Origin: Methylobacterium sp. Leaf465
GTDB taxonomy: Bacteria > Pseudomonadota > Alphaproteobacteria > Rhizobiales > Beijerinckiaceae
Direction of reading: 5' to 3'
DNA length: 64,000 bases
Assembly (NCBI RefSeq): GCF_001424705.1
Contig: NZ_LMRA01000034.1
Location: 307,988 to 371,987, forward strand
Shown here: positions 1 through 10,625 of the stretch, piece by piece
Layout of the letters: each line of letters begins with the position of its first letter
How positions within the stretch are numbered: the stretch's first letter is position 1
Made by a program: the position numbers and the translations under genes
Notes under the pieces: model-generated
The model's database searches: none
What the model was told of the DNA's origin: nothing
What the model saw: the letters and a program-made list of their open reading frames with translations, nothing else

Positions 1-2
1 TG

Positions 3-3000
3 GTGGAAGCCGAGAAGCCGGCGGATGCCCTGAAGCCCCTCGGCCTCGCCGTGGCGAGCGAACCCGGCGAGCCGGCGAACTGGCTGGCCTATGCGCGCGC
101 CGCCAGCGCGGTCGGCAGCGACGAGCAGACCGGTGACTACGCAGGCCGTCTGCGCCTGCGCCGCAACGCGCGGGCCGCTGCCTACCAGGGCTATCTGCGG
201 GCGAGTGCCGGAACGGTCGAGGCCGAGGCGCTCGCGACGCTGGGCGAGGTCTATGCCGCCGAATCGGAGTGGCGCCCGTCGCTCGAGGCCTACCGCGCCA
301 GCCTGGCGCTCGCCGACGACGCGGACGTGCGTGCGACCTACGAGGGCCTTCGCGCCGAGCACGGCTTCCGCATCCTCAACTACACCGTCGATTCGGACGC
401 TGCCGCGCCGCGCGTCTGCTTCCAGTTCTCGGAAGGCGTCGCGGCTAAGACCGACTTCACGCCCTTCATCGCCGTCTCCGGCGCAGCCAACGCCGCCGTC
501 ACCGGCACCGGCCAGCAGATCTGCGTCGACGGGCTCAAGCACGGCGAGCGCTACGCCTTCGTGGTCCGCTCCGGGCTGCCCTCCGGCGCTGGGGAGACCC
601 TGCTCAAGGCATCCGATTACGAGATCTATGTCCGGGACCGCTCGCCCCAGGTCCGCTTTACCGGGCGCAACTACGTCCTGCCCCGCACCGGTCAGGCCGG
701 CGTGCCTCTGGTTTCGATCAACGCGGCCAAGATCGACGTTGAGGTCTTGCGCGTCGGTGACCGGGGGCTGCTGCCGTCGCTGCGGGCCGAGGACTTCCTG
801 TCCCAGCTCAACGGGACGACGGCGCGGACCATCGCCGACCAGAAGGGTCAGCGCGTCTGGAAGGGCGTCCTCGACACGGCCAAGGCCGAGCTGAACCAGG
901 AGGCCGTCACCGCCTTCCCGGTGCTCCAGGCGGTCGGCAAGCTGGAAGCCGGCATCTACATCATGGTGGCCCAACCCGCGGGAGCCACGGCGTCCACCGA
1001 CGAGGAGGGCGGCTACGAGCAGCAGGCGACGCAATGGTTCGTGGTCTCGGATCTCGGCCTCACCGCCTTCAAGGGCCGCGACGGCGTCCACGTCTTCGCC
1101 CGCTCGCTGGCCTCGGCCGACGTGCTGACCGGTGCCGAGATCCGGCTGGTGGCGCGCAACAACGAGGTCCTGGCCACGGCGAAGACCGATGGCCAAGGCC
1201 ACGCCGCCTTCGCGTCGGGCCTCGCCCGCGGGGAGGGGGGCACCGCACCGGGCCTCGTGGTGGCGCAGATCGGCGACGATTACGGCTTCCTCGATCTCGG
1301 CCAGTCGGCCTTCGACCTCACGGATCGCGGCGTGAAGGGCCGGCCCCAGCCAGGCGCCGTCGAGGCCTACGTCTTTCCCGAGCGCGGGGTCTACCGCTCG
1401 GGCGAGACCGTGAACCTCACCGGCCTGCTGCGCGATGCACAGGGCGCCGCCGTGCCGGAAATTCCTCTGACCCTGGTGGTCAAGCGTCCCGACGGCGTCG
1501 AGTACCGCCGCGCCCAGGTGGCGGATGCGGGCCTCGGCGGACGCGCCCTGGCGCTGCCCCTTCTGGCCGGCGCGCAGCACGGCACCTGGCGGGTGGCGGC
1601 CTACACAGACCCCAAGGCGCCGGCCATCGGCGAGGCGAGCTTCCTCGTGGAAGATTACGTCCCCGAGCGCCTCGACGTGACGCTCTCGATCGCGACGCCG
1701 AGCCTGACCAGGGGTGCGCCCGCCACCATCGACGTGGCGGCGCGCTACCTCTACGGCGCGCCGGGCGCCGGGCTCGAGGTTTCCGGTACCGTCCTGGTCC
1801 AACAGGCGGCAGGCAGCGGGATCCAGGGCCTGGAGGGCTTCTCGGTCGGCCTCGACGACGAGCGGGTGGAGGCCGCCTCGGCGGAGATCGACGCCCGCGC
1901 CACCACCGATGCGGCCGGCAGGGCCCGGCTCGTCGTCCCGGTCCAGGCGCTCGCCGCCCCGCGCCCCGTCGAGGCGAAGATCACCCTGCAGGTGGGCGAG
2001 CCCGGCGGGCGGGCGCTGAGCCGCAGCCTGACCCTGCCGATCCTGCCCGACGCGCCGGTGCTCGCCATCCGCAAGGGCTTTGCCGGCGACCTCACCGAGG
2101 GCGGCGTCGCCGGCTTCGACGTGGTCATGGCCGCTCCCGACGGCCGGCGCCTGGCGCAGGGGAACGTGGCCTGGACGCTCCAGCGCGTCGAGAAGAACTA
2201 TCAATGGTACCGCGAGGGGGGGCGCTGGTCCTACGAGCCGGTGACCAGCACCCGCCGCGTCGCCGATGGCCGTCTCGACCTGACCCCCGCCGCGCCGGGC
2301 CGCGTCAGCGCCACAGTGAGCTACGGCACCTACCGGCTGGAGGCGAGCGTGCCCGGTCGCCCGGCCGCCACCGCGAGCGTGACCTTCACAGTGGGCTGGA
2401 GCGGGGGCGAGACGGCGGACGTGCCGGACCTCCTCGACCTGCGCCTGGACAAGGCGGCCTACGCCACCGGCGAGACGCTGCACGCGCGGCTGCAGCCGAC
2501 ATTCAAGGGACAGGCGACGCTGGCCGTCGTCAGCGACAAGCTGCACGCGCTCCTCACCGTCGACGTGCCGGCCGCCGGTGCCACCATCGACATCCCCGTG
2601 AAGGCCGAGTGGGGCTCGGGCGCCTACCTCGTGGCCACCGCCTACCGGCCCCTGGACCAGGCGGCCAAGCGCCTGCCGGGCCGTGCGCTCGGTGTCGCGT
2701 GGTTCGGGGTCGACCGGGACAGCCGCAATCTCGGCGTCACGCTCGACGCGCCGGCGAAGGTCCGTCCGCGCGAGACCCTGACCCTGCCGATCCAGCTCTC
2801 CGGCCTGCGAGCCGGCGAGGAGGCGCGGGTCACCGTCGCGCTGGTGGATGTCGGCATCCTCAACCTCACCCGCTACGAGGCACCGAACCCGTTCGGCTAC
2901 TTCTTCGGCCAGAAGGCCCTCGGCCCGGAGATCCGCGACCTCTACGGATACCTGATCGACGGCATGCAGGGGACGCTCGGCGCCATCCGCTCCGGCGGCG

Positions 3001-5063
3001 ACGGGGCTGCAGCCGAACTCGCCGATTCGCCGCCGACCCAGGCGCCGCTGGCGCTCTATTCCGGGCCGATCGCCGTCGGACCCGACGGCCGTGCCAGCGT
3101 CAGCTTCCCCCTGCCGTCCTTCAACGGCACCGGCCGGGTGATGGTCACCGCCTGGAGTCGCGCGAAGGTGGGCGCCGCCCTGGCCGACGTGATCATCCGC
3201 GATCCCGTGATCGTCACCGGCACCCTGCCGCGTTTCCTCAATGTCGGCGATCGCTCGCGCGTCCACGTCGCCATCGACAATGTCGAGGGGCCGGCCGGCG
3301 ACTACACCGTGGATCTCGACCTGACCGGCTCCGTGCTGGTCGGTGCCGAGGCCCTGCACAAGACCCTGCGGCTGGAGGCGGGCGCCAGGGGGGCCCTCGT
3401 CATTCCCATCACCGCTGCCGGGCCGGGCCCGTCGCGGATCGACCTCACGCTCAGCGGCCCCGGACTGCCCGAGGGCGTCGGCCAGAGTTTCGCCCTGACC
3501 ATCGGTCCTGGCACGGGGGCGCTCGCCCGCCGCTCCGTGGAGACCCTCGAACCCGGCGCGGCGTTGCACCTCTCCGACGAGCTCCTGGCCGACATCCTGC
3601 CCGGCACCGGCACGGTCTCGCTCTCCGCCTCGAATCTCGCCGGCATCGACGTGCCGGCGCTCCTCCAGTCCCTCGACCGCTATCCCTACGGCTGCTCCGA
3701 GCAGACGGTGAGCCGGGCGATGCCGCTCCTCTACGTCCACCGCCTCGCGGCTCAAGATCAGCTCGGTCAGGATCCGCTCGGCCTCGACAAGGCCGACGAG
3801 CGCGTGCGCCAGGCGATCGAGCGGGTGCTCGGCCGCCAGAACGCGGCCGGCGATTTCGGCCTGTGGTCCACGGATGGCGCCAGCGACACCTGGCTCAACG
3901 CCTACGTCACCGACTTCCTGACCCGGGCCCGGGAGCGCGGGTTCGCCGTGCCCCAGACCGCCTTCGCCAATGCCCTCGACCGCCTGCGCAACGCGGTGGC
4001 CAACACCACCGAGGTCGGCGACGGCGGCATGGACATCGCCTACGCCGCCTACGTGCTCGCCCGCAACGGCCGCCCGGTGATGGGCGACCTGCGCTACCTC
4101 GTCGACACCAAGCTGGCCGCGTTCGCGACGCCCCTCGCGCGCGGACAGATCGCGGCGGCCCTGGCGTTGTTGGGGGACCGGGGCCGGGCGGCGAAAGCCT
4201 TCGCCTCGGCGCTGGCCGGTTTCCGCGAGGCGGCTTCCACGACCTCGGCCTACCGGCCGGATTACGGCTCGCGCCTGCGCGACAGCGCGGGCTTGCTGGC
4301 GCTGGCCGCCGAGACGGGGCTTGCCCGCGACAGCCTCAAGCCGCTCGGTGCCATCATCGCGGCCGAGCGGGCCGCCGGCCGGCCGACCAGCACGCAGGAG
4401 GAGGCCTGGATGGTGCTGGCCGCCGAGGGCCTGAGCGCGGATTCCGACAACCTCCGCTTCACCCTGGACGGTAAACCGCAGAGCGGTGCTCTGGCGCGCC
4501 GCTACCGCGCCGCCGCCCTGAAGGGGAAACCCGTCACCCTGGTCAATGCCGGCACCCAGCCCGTGCAGGCGGTGGTCAGCGTCAGCGGCAATCCGATCGC
4601 TCCCGAGCCGGCCGAGGCGCGCGGCTACACCATCGAGCGACGCTATCACCGTCTCGACGGCGCCCCGGTGGATCTCGCGCAAGGAATCCACCAGAACGAC
4701 CGTCTCGTGGTGGTGCTCACCGTGACCGAGGCCAAGGCCAGCGCCGGTCGCCTCCTCCTGGTCGACCGGCTGCCCGCCGGCCTGGAGATCGACAACCCGA
4801 AGCTCCTCGATGCCGATGCGCTCACCGGTCTCGCCTTCGCCAAGTCCGACGTGGCGCCGGTGCACACCGAGTTCCGCGACGACCGCTTCGTGGCCGCCTA
4901 CGAGCGCACCCCCGAGCAATCGGCCTTCTTCCGGGTCGCCTACACCGTGCGGGCGGTCTCGCCCGGCACCTACGTTCACCCGGCCGCCACCATCGAGGAC
5001 ATGTACCGGCCGGAGCGCTTCGGGCGTACGGGGTTCGGTTCGATGACGGTGAGCGCGAAGTAG
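3..5063 (+). CDS. yfhM: Bacterial alpha-2-macroglobulin family protein (5'-truncated by window)
   Basis: Large envelope protein of the bacterial alpha-2-macroglobulin family, thought to trap proteases in the periplasm. 1,686 residues are visible. The reading frame is open to the window edge, and neither a signal peptide nor a lipobox is seen, so the GTG at position 3 is probably internal and the true start lies upstream. Repeated beta-sandwich (MG-type) segments fill the first two thirds. A thioester-type motif, YPYGCSEQT, sits at about residues 1227-1235, followed by the helical domain expected after the thioester. The stop is 4 nt before the GTG of pbpC, the usual partner of this gene in Proteobacteria, so the two are probably cotranscribed. 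Family assignment is firm; the N-terminus is unknown. Confidence 0.93.
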   Translation: MEAEKPADALKPLGLAVASEPGEPANWLAYARAASAVGSDEQTGDYAGRLRLRRNARAAAYQGYLRASAGTVEAEALATLGEVYAAESEWRPSLEAYRASLALADDADVRATYEGLRAEHGFRILNYTVDSDAAAPRVCFQFSEGVAAKTDFTPFIAVSGAANAAVTGTGQQICVDGLKHGERYAFVVRSGLPSGAGETLLKASDYEIYVRDRSPQVRFTGRNYVLPRTGQAGVPLVSINAAKIDVEVLRVGDRGLLPSLRAEDFLSQLNGTTARTIADQKGQRVWKGVLDTAKAELNQEAVTAFPVLQAVGKLEAGIYIMVAQPAGATASTDEEGGYEQQATQWFVVSDLGLTAFKGRDGVHVFARSLASADVLTGAEIRLVARNNEVLATAKTDGQGHAAFASGLARGEGGTAPGLVVAQIGDDYGFLDLGQSAFDLTDRGVKGRPQPGAVEAYVFPERGVYRSGETVNLTGLLRDAQGAAVPEIPLTLVVKRPDGVEYRRAQVADAGLGGRALALPLLAGAQHGTWRVAAYTDPKAPAIGEASFLVEDYVPERLDVTLSIATPSLTRGAPATIDVAARYLYGAPGAGLEVSGTVLVQQAAGSGIQGLEGFSVGLDDERVEAASAEIDARATTDAAGRARLVVPVQALAAPRPVEAKITLQVGEPGGRALSRSLTLPILPDAPVLAIRKGFAGDLTEGGVAGFDVVMAAPDGRRLAQGNVAWTLQRVEKNYQWYREGGRWSYEPVTSTRRVADGRLDLTPAAPGRVSATVSYGTYRLEASVPGRPAATASVTFTVGWSGGETADVPDLLDLRLDKAAYATGETLHARLQPTFKGQATLAVVSDKLHALLTVDVPAAGATIDIPVKAEWGSGAYLVATAYRPLDQAAKRLPGRALGVAWFGVDRDSRNLGVTLDAPAKVRPRETLTLPIQLSGLRAGEEARVTVALVDVGILNLTRYEAPNPFGYFFGQKALGPEIRDLYGYLIDGMQGTLGAIRSGGDGAAAELADSPPTQAPLALYSGPIAVGPDGRASVSFPLPSFNGTGRVMVTAWSRAKVGAALADVIIRDPVIVTGTLPRFLNVGDRSRVHVAIDNVEGPAGDYTVDLDLTGSVLVGAEALHKTLRLEAGARGALVIPITAAGPGPSRIDLTLSGPGLPEGVGQSFALTIGPGTGALARRSVETLEPGAALHLSDELLADILPGTGTVSLSASNLAGIDVPALLQSLDRYPYGCSEQTVSRAMPLLYVHRLAAQDQLGQDPLGLDKADERVRQAIERVLGRQNAAGDFGLWSTDGASDTWLNAYVTDFLTRARERGFAVPQTAFANALDRLRNAVANTTEVGDGGMDIAYAAYVLARNGRPVMGDLRYLVDTKLAAFATPLARGQIAAALALLGDRGRAAKAFASALAGFREAASTTSAYRPDYGSRLRDSAGLLALAAETGLARDSLKPLGAIIAAERAAGRPTSTQEEAWMVLAAEGLSADSDNLRFTLDGKPQSGALARRYRAAALKGKPVTLVNAGTQPVQAVVSVSGNPIAPEPAEARGYTIERRYHRLDGAPVDLAQGIHQNDRLVVVLTVTEAKASAGRLLLVDRLPAGLEIDNPKLLDADALTGLAFAKSDVAPVHTEFRDDRFVAAYERTPEQSAFFRVAYTVRAVSPGTYVHPAATIEDMYRPERFGRTGFGSMTVSAK

Positions 5064-5067
5064 GGCC

Positions 5068-7290
5068 GTGGATACGGACCGCGACCCTCCTCTCCGGTCC
5101 GATCGGGCGCGCACGGCATGGCGCACCGCGTCCCCCTCGTGGAGGGGGGGACGCGGTGCGCGTGACCGTGAAACTCCGAGTGCCCCCGGAACGGGGCGGG
5201 GACTTCGGCGCCTCGCGCTCGCAGCCCTTGCCGTTGTCTGTCTCGGCCCGACCCTCGCCCTCTGGCACTTCATCCAAACCCTGCCGCCCCTCGACCTGAT
5301 CCCGGCCGGGCTCCGCTCGACGGTGGTGCTCGACCGCGACGGGCGGCTGCTGCGCCCCTTCGCCACCGCCGACGGGCGCTGGCGTCTGCCGGTGACCGGG
5401 TCCCAGGTCGATCCGCGCTTCCGCGCCATGCTCACGGCCTACGAGGACCGGCGCTTCGCGAGCCATCCAGGCGTCGATCCGGCGGCGACCCTCCGGGCCG
5501 CGGGGCAATGGCTGGGGGCGGGCCGCATCGTCTCGGGCGGCTCGACCCTGTCGATGCAGGTGGCCCGCCTCGTCGAGCCGCGGGCCCAGCGCTCCCTGGC
5601 CGCCAAGCTGCGCCAGATGGTGCGGGCGGTGCAGCTGGAGCGTCGCCTCGGCAAGGATGGGGTGCTCGACCTCTACCTGGCGCTCGCTCCCTATGGCGGC
5701 CCGGTCGAGGGCCTGCGTGCCGCCAGCCTCGCGTATTTCGGCCGCGAGCCGGCCCGGCTCACCTTCGCCGAGAGCGCGCTCCTCGTGGCTCTGCCGCAGG
5801 CGCCGGAAGCCCGGCGACCCGACCGCTTCCCCGAGGCGGCCCGGCGCGCCCGAGACCGGGTCCTCGCCATCGCCGCCGCTCAGGGCGTCGTCACGGCGGC
5901 CGAGGCGGAGGCCGCCCGCGCCGAGCCGGTGCCATCCGCGCGAAAACCCTTCCCGATGCTCGCCGCCCACGCGGCGGAGGCGGCCCATGCCGCCGACCCG
6001 GGTGCCCAGGCGATCCGCCTCACCCTGGACGGCCGCCTGCAGGCGAGCCTCGAAACCCTGGCCGCCGAGCGCGCAGCCGCCCAGGGACCCGGGATCTCGG
6101 CCGCCATCCTGGTGCTGGACAACCGCACGGGCGCGGTTCTGGCCCAGGTCGGCAGCCCCGGCTACCTCGATGCGAGTCGCGCCGGCGCCATCGACATGAC
6201 GGGCGCGATCCGCTCGCCGGGCTCCGCCCTCAAGCCGTTCATCTACGCGCTCGCCTTCGAGACCGGGCTGGCGCATCCCGAGACGCAGCTCGACGACCGG
6301 CCGGTGCGCTTTGCCGGGGCCTACGCCCCCGAGAACTTCGACCTCGGCTACCAGGGCAGCGTGACGGCGCGACGCGCCCTCCAGCTCTCCCTGAACGTGC
6401 CGGCGGTGGACCTGCTGGAAGGGGTCGGCCCCGCCCGCTTCATCGCCCGCCTGCGGGCCGCCGGCGCCCGCATCGACCTGCCCCGCGACACCGCGCCGGG
6501 CCTGCCGGTGGCGCTCGGCGGCCTCGGGATCACCCTCACCGACCTCGCCCGCCTGTTCTCCGGACTCGCCCGGCAGGGGCTGGTACCGAACCTGACCCGT
6601 CGCGTCGGGGAGGCGTCGGGCGGAGGGGCCGGCGCGCCGCCGCAGGAGGCCCGCATCACGGACGCCGTCGCCGCCTGGTACGTCGCCGACATCCTTCGGG
6701 GTGCGCCGCCGCCCGAGAATGCCCTAGCGGGCCGGTTCGCCTACAAGACGGGCACCTCCTACGGCTACCGGGATGCCCTGGCGGTGGGGTTCGACCGGCG
6801 CATCACCCTCGCGGTCTGGGTCGGACGGCCGGACGGCAATGCCGTGCCGGGCCTCGTCGGCCGGGTGGTGGCGGCCCCGATCCTGTTCGATGCGTTCGCT
6901 CGTTTCGGCGGCGAGCCCGACCCAGTGCCGATGCCGCGCGACGCCCTGGTGACCACCACGGCCGGCCTGCCGCCGCCCCTGCGCCACATCCGGCGCGACA
7001 TCCCCAAGACCCTGTCGGCGGCGCTGGGGGGTGCCCTGAAGATCGCCTACCCGCCGGACGGCGCCCGCATCGATCTGGGCCTGTCGGAGCCGGAGCCCGC
7101 CCCGTCGGCGCGTCTCGCCCTGAAGGCGCTGGGCGGCGTGCCGCCCCTGACCTGGATGGTCGACGGCCTGCCGGTGGCGGGGGGCGCGCGCCGACAATCG
7201 GCTTGGGCTCCGGACGGTGCCGGCTTCGCGCGGATCTCCGTGATGGACGCCACGGGCGCCAGCGACAGCGTCGTGGTCCGGCTCGAGTGA
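5068..7290 (+). CDS. pbpC: Penicillin-binding protein 1C (bifunctional transglycosylase/transpeptidase)
   Basis: Class A penicillin-binding protein of the PbpC type, 740 aa, acting in peptidoglycan synthesis at the inner membrane. A membrane anchor lies near residues 45-70. The GT51 glycosyltransferase motifs EDRRFASHPG and GGSTLSMQVAR follow. The transpeptidase domain has the SxxK motif SALK (S386, K389), an SLN motif in LQLSLNVPAV and KTGTS at 560-564. The C-terminal ~90 residues match the BiPBP_C beta domain typical of PbpC. The GTG start at 5068 is 4 nt after the alpha-2-macroglobulin stop, consistent with coupling. A later start inside the first 40 residues is possible because the first residues are low-complexity. 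Confidence 0.94.
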   Translation: MDTDRDPPLRSDRARTAWRTASPSWRGGRGARDRETPSAPGTGRGLRRLALAALAVVCLGPTLALWHFIQTLPPLDLIPAGLRSTVVLDRDGRLLRPFATADGRWRLPVTGSQVDPRFRAMLTAYEDRRFASHPGVDPAATLRAAGQWLGAGRIVSGGSTLSMQVARLVEPRAQRSLAAKLRQMVRAVQLERRLGKDGVLDLYLALAPYGGPVEGLRAASLAYFGREPARLTFAESALLVALPQAPEARRPDRFPEAARRARDRVLAIAAAQGVVTAAEAEAARAEPVPSARKPFPMLAAHAAEAAHAADPGAQAIRLTLDGRLQASLETLAAERAAAQGPGISAAILVLDNRTGAVLAQVGSPGYLDASRAGAIDMTGAIRSPGSALKPFIYALAFETGLAHPETQLDDRPVRFAGAYAPENFDLGYQGSVTARRALQLSLNVPAVDLLEGVGPARFIARLRAAGARIDLPRDTAPGLPVALGGLGITLTDLARLFSGLARQGLVPNLTRRVGEASGGGAGAPPQEARITDAVAAWYVADILRGAPPPENALAGRFAYKTGTSYGYRDALAVGFDRRITLAVWVGRPDGNAVPGLVGRVVAAPILFDAFARFGGEPDPVPMPRDALVTTTAGLPPPLRHIRRDIPKTLSAALGGALKIAYPPDGARIDLGLSEPEPAPSARLALKALGGVPPLTWMVDGLPVAGGARRQSAWAPDGAGFARISVMDATGASDSVVVRLE

Positions 7291-7403
7291 CGTCCCCGCC
7301 CGGGGTTTCACGCCGGAGGGCGGCCCGGCCCCTGGTCGGGCGGACAGCCGCCCCTACCTGCGAGCGGCAGAGCGAACCTTCGCCGTTGCCGGAGAGCGTG
7401 CCC

Positions 7404-9305
7404 GTGGTCCACGAGGAATCCCGTTCGGGACGGCCGGCCCTGCGCCCGGCGGTGATGCTGGGGGCGCTCGGCATCGTCTACGGCGATATCGGCACGTCCC
7501 CCCTCTACGCCTTCAAGGAGGCGGTCCGCGCCGCGAGTGCCGGGGCGCCCCCGACTCCGATCGCGGTGACGGGGGCCGTCTCGCTGATCCTGTGGTCGCT
7601 GATCCTCATCGTCTCGATCAAGTACGCCGTGCTGATCCTGCGCGCCGACAACCGCGGCGAGGGCGGCATCGTCGCCATGCTGGCGCTGCTCGGAGCCCGG
7701 AACGCCAAGCCCGGCTCCTGGGCCGGCCTTCTCCTCGTGGTCGGCCTCATCGGCGCCGCGCTCCTCTACGGCGACGGCGCGATCACGCCGGCGATCTCGG
7801 TGCTCAGCGCGGTGGAGGGCCTGAAGGTCGAGGCACCGGCCTTGTCGCGCTTCGTCGTGCCGATCACGGTGCTGATCCTGGTCGGGCTGTTCCTGGTCCA
7901 GAGCCGAGGCGTGGCCTTCATCGGCCGCATCTTCGGCCCGGTGATGTTCGTCTGGTTCGTCGTGCTGGCGTTGCTCGGTCTCGGCGGCATCTGGCATGCG
8001 CCGCAGATCCTGACCGCTCTCAACCCGCTCAAAGCCGTCGAATTCCTGACGCATGCGGGCTGGCACGTCAGCTTCGCCATGCTGGGCGCGGCCTTCCTGG
8101 CGGTCACCGGCGGCGAGGCGATGTATGCCGATCTCGGGCATTTCGGAGCCGGCCCGATCCGCGCCTCGTGGTTCGGCCTCGTGCTGCCGGCCCTGGTGAT
8201 CCACTATTTCGGACAGGGCGCGCTGCTCCTGGTCGAGCCCGACGCCATTGAGAACCCGTTCTACCGCCTCAGCCCGGACTGGGCGCATTATCCGCTGATA
8301 GGCCTCGCCACGGTCGCCACCGTGATCGCCTCGCAATCGATCATCTCGGGGGCCTTCTCGCTCACCCAGCAGTCGATTCAGCTCGGCTTCCTGCCGCCGA
8401 TGCGGGTGGTCCACACCGCCAGGCACGAGCGCGGACAGATCTACGTGCCGATGGTGAACTGGCTGCTCGCGGCCGCCACCCTGAGCGCGGTCCTGGTCTT
8501 CGGCTCCTCGGATGCCCTGGCCGGCGCCTACGGCATCGCCGTCGCCTCCCTGATGGCGATCACCACCCTGCTCGCCGCCCTCGTGGCGCTGAAATGGGGC
8601 TACAACCCCGTGGCCGTGCTGGCGGTGAACGGGTTCTTCCTGGCGATCGACTTCGTGTTCCTCGGGGCCAACAGCGTGAAGCTGTTCGAGGGCGGCTGGT
8701 TTCCGCTGATGCTGGCGGCCGTGGTGGCGTTCCTGATGCTCACCTGGCGCAAAGGAAACCAGCTCGTCGAGTCGGCCCGGGTCGCCCTACGCCAGCCCGA
8801 GGTCGAATTCCTGGAGCAGCTCCGGCGCGATCCGCCGATCGTCCTGCCGGGCAACGCCGCTTTCCTGTCCTCCGCCACCAGCGCCATTCCGCTGCACCTG
8901 TCCCGCTTCGTCGCGCGCAGCCACGCCCTGCACGAGCGCATCCTCATCGTGACCGCCCGCTACGAGGAGGAGCCGGCCGTCGCTCGCGATCAGCGCGCCG
9001 AGGTCATCCCGATCACGCCCGACATCACCCGCGTGATCCTGCGCTACGGCTTCATGGAGGATGCCTCGGTGCCCGACGGCCTCCGCTGCGCCGTGGATGC
9101 CAAGCGCCTGCCGGCAGAGTGCCTCGAGGATCTGACGATTTTCATCGGGCACGAGACCATCATCCCGAAGAGCGACCAGCGCGGCATGGCGACCTGGCGG
9201 GAGGAGATCTACGCCTTCCTCCTGCGCAACGCCGAGCGCACCGGCGCGCATTTCTGCGTGCCGACCCGGCAATTGGTCGAGGTCGGCACCGAGATCGAGA
9301 TCTGA
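7404..9305 (+). CDS. kup: Potassium transport system protein Kup
   Basis: Low-affinity potassium uptake permease (KUP/HAK/KT family), about 633 aa, with some 12 membrane helices and a cytoplasmic C-terminal domain. The N-terminal signature GIVYGDIGTSPLYAFKE (about residues 23-39) is diagnostic. I chose the GTG at 7404 because GGAGAG at 7391-7396 gives a 7-nt spacing; GTG 7398 would leave almost no spacing, and the first ATG (7455) would cut the conserved N-terminus. The frame stays open far upstream through pbpC, but that part is a shadow of pbpC. The gap from pbpC is about 113 nt, with no obvious terminator. Confidence 0.93.
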   Translation: MVHEESRSGRPALRPAVMLGALGIVYGDIGTSPLYAFKEAVRAASAGAPPTPIAVTGAVSLILWSLILIVSIKYAVLILRADNRGEGGIVAMLALLGARNAKPGSWAGLLLVVGLIGAALLYGDGAITPAISVLSAVEGLKVEAPALSRFVVPITVLILVGLFLVQSRGVAFIGRIFGPVMFVWFVVLALLGLGGIWHAPQILTALNPLKAVEFLTHAGWHVSFAMLGAAFLAVTGGEAMYADLGHFGAGPIRASWFGLVLPALVIHYFGQGALLLVEPDAIENPFYRLSPDWAHYPLIGLATVATVIASQSIISGAFSLTQQSIQLGFLPPMRVVHTARHERGQIYVPMVNWLLAAATLSAVLVFGSSDALAGAYGIAVASLMAITTLLAALVALKWGYNPVAVLAVNGFFLAIDFVFLGANSVKLFEGGWFPLMLAAVVAFLMLTWRKGNQLVESARVALRQPEVEFLEQLRRDPPIVLPGNAAFLSSATSAIPLHLSRFVARSHALHERILIVTARYEEEPAVARDQRAEVIPITPDITRVILRYGFMEDASVPDGLRCAVDAKRLPAECLEDLTIFIGHETIIPKSDQRGMATWREEIYAFLLRNAERTGAHFCVPTRQLVEVGTEIEI

Positions 9306-9437
9306 GCCGGGCGCGGGCCATCAACTCTCGTGCGGACCGTGCTGTATGACCTTGCGGGCAGCGCTCCGGGTGTCGCACAAGGGAGCCATGCGGACGGGCG
9401 GCCCGGCCGCGCCGAAACCGGGACGTGTAGCGTAGCG

Positions 9438-10589
9438 ATGACCGAACTGGCGCCGAAGGCCCTGGCGATCCGCCTGCGGCAGCAGGCGATCCTCTCCGAT
9501 TTCGGGGTCGAAGCCCTGCGGGCCACCGAGCTGCTGCCCCTGCTCCAGCGCGCCACCGAACTCTGTGCCGAGGGCATGGAGGCGCAGTTCTGCAAGGCGC
9601 TGGAATACAAACCGCACCAGGATTGCCTCCTCGTCTGTGCCGGTGTGGGCTGGGCCGAGGACGCGGTGGGCACCACCATCATCGGTGCCGACCTCGCCTC
9701 GCCGGCGGGCTATGCCCTGAAGACCGGCCGGCCCGTGATCTCGAACCATCTCGAGAACGAGACGCGCTTCCGCACGCCGAAGCTGATGGCCGACCATGGC
9801 ATCCGCCGCGCGATCAACGTGCTGATCGCCAACCGCGACGGCAATTACGGCGTGCTGGAGGTGGACGACACCCGCGAGGGCCAGTTCGAGGAGGCCGACA
9901 TCGCCTTCATGCAGGGGTTCGCCAACCTCGTCGGCGGTGCCATCGAGCGCCAGCGGGCCGAGGCACGGCTGAAGGCGGCCCTGGAGCGCCAGGAGCTCCT
10001 ATCCCGGGAAATGAGCCACCGGGTGAAGAACAGCCTCGCGGTGGTGGCGGGCTTTCTTGGGCTCCAGGCCCGGGGCTCCGACAACGACGACGTGAAGAGC
10101 GCCCTCGCCGATGCCCGCACTCGGGTCGAGGCGGTGGCCCAGGTCCACGACCAGCTCTGGCGCCAGCCGAGCCTCGAGGCGATCGACGTCGCGGGCTTCC
10201 TCGAGGCCCTCTGCGCCAAGCTGCAGGAGAGCGCGCCGCGCCACCGCCTCGTCTGCCGCGCGGCGCGGATGAACATCCCCGCCGACCTCGCGATCCCCCT
10301 CGGCCTCTTCGTCAACGAACTCGTCACCAACGCGATCAAGTACGCCTACGCGGACGGCGAGGGCGAGATCAGGGTCGAGGCCCGGCCCGACGGGGCGGCC
10401 GGCCTGATCCTCGCGGTGGAGGATGACGGCGCCGGGCTTCCGGACGGATTCGATCCCACGGCGGCGCGCAGCGCCAGCCTCGGCATGCGCATCATCAACA
10501 GCCTCGCCCGCCAGCTCGGGGGCGCCCTCGCGGTCGCCCCGGACGTGCAGGGCGCACACTTCTCCCTGCGGGTGGCGCCCGTGGCCTGA
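9438..10589 (+). CDS. Sensor histidine kinase, GAF + HisKA_2 type
   Basis: Soluble sensor kinase, about 383 aa. A GAF domain (about residues 25-170) is followed by a HisKA_2 phosphoacceptor helix, EMSHRVKNSLAVV, with H194. An HATPase_c domain follows, with N-box ELVTNAIKYAY and G-box VEDDGAGLPDG. No membrane helix is seen, so it senses a cytoplasmic or bound cue. HisKA_2/HWE kinases in alphaproteobacteria often feed the PhyR-NepR-EcfG stress pathway or single-domain regulators; which partner applies here is not visible, as no response regulator is adjacent. The ATG at 9438 is chosen because residues encoded upstream (from 9330) are low-complexity; its Shine-Dalgarno is weak. Confidence 0.87.
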   Translation: MTELAPKALAIRLRQQAILSDFGVEALRATELLPLLQRATELCAEGMEAQFCKALEYKPHQDCLLVCAGVGWAEDAVGTTIIGADLASPAGYALKTGRPVISNHLENETRFRTPKLMADHGIRRAINVLIANRDGNYGVLEVDDTREGQFEEADIAFMQGFANLVGGAIERQRAEARLKAALERQELLSREMSHRVKNSLAVVAGFLGLQARGSDNDDVKSALADARTRVEAVAQVHDQLWRQPSLEAIDVAGFLEALCAKLQESAPRHRLVCRAARMNIPADLAIPLGLFVNELVTNAIKYAYADGEGEIRVEARPDGAAGLILAVEDDGAGLPDGFDPTAARSASLGMRIINSLARQLGGALAVAPDVQGAHFSLRVAPVA

Positions 10590-10625
10590 GGCGTCGGGGT
10601 CGAGATGCGACTCCGCGCCCGCGTG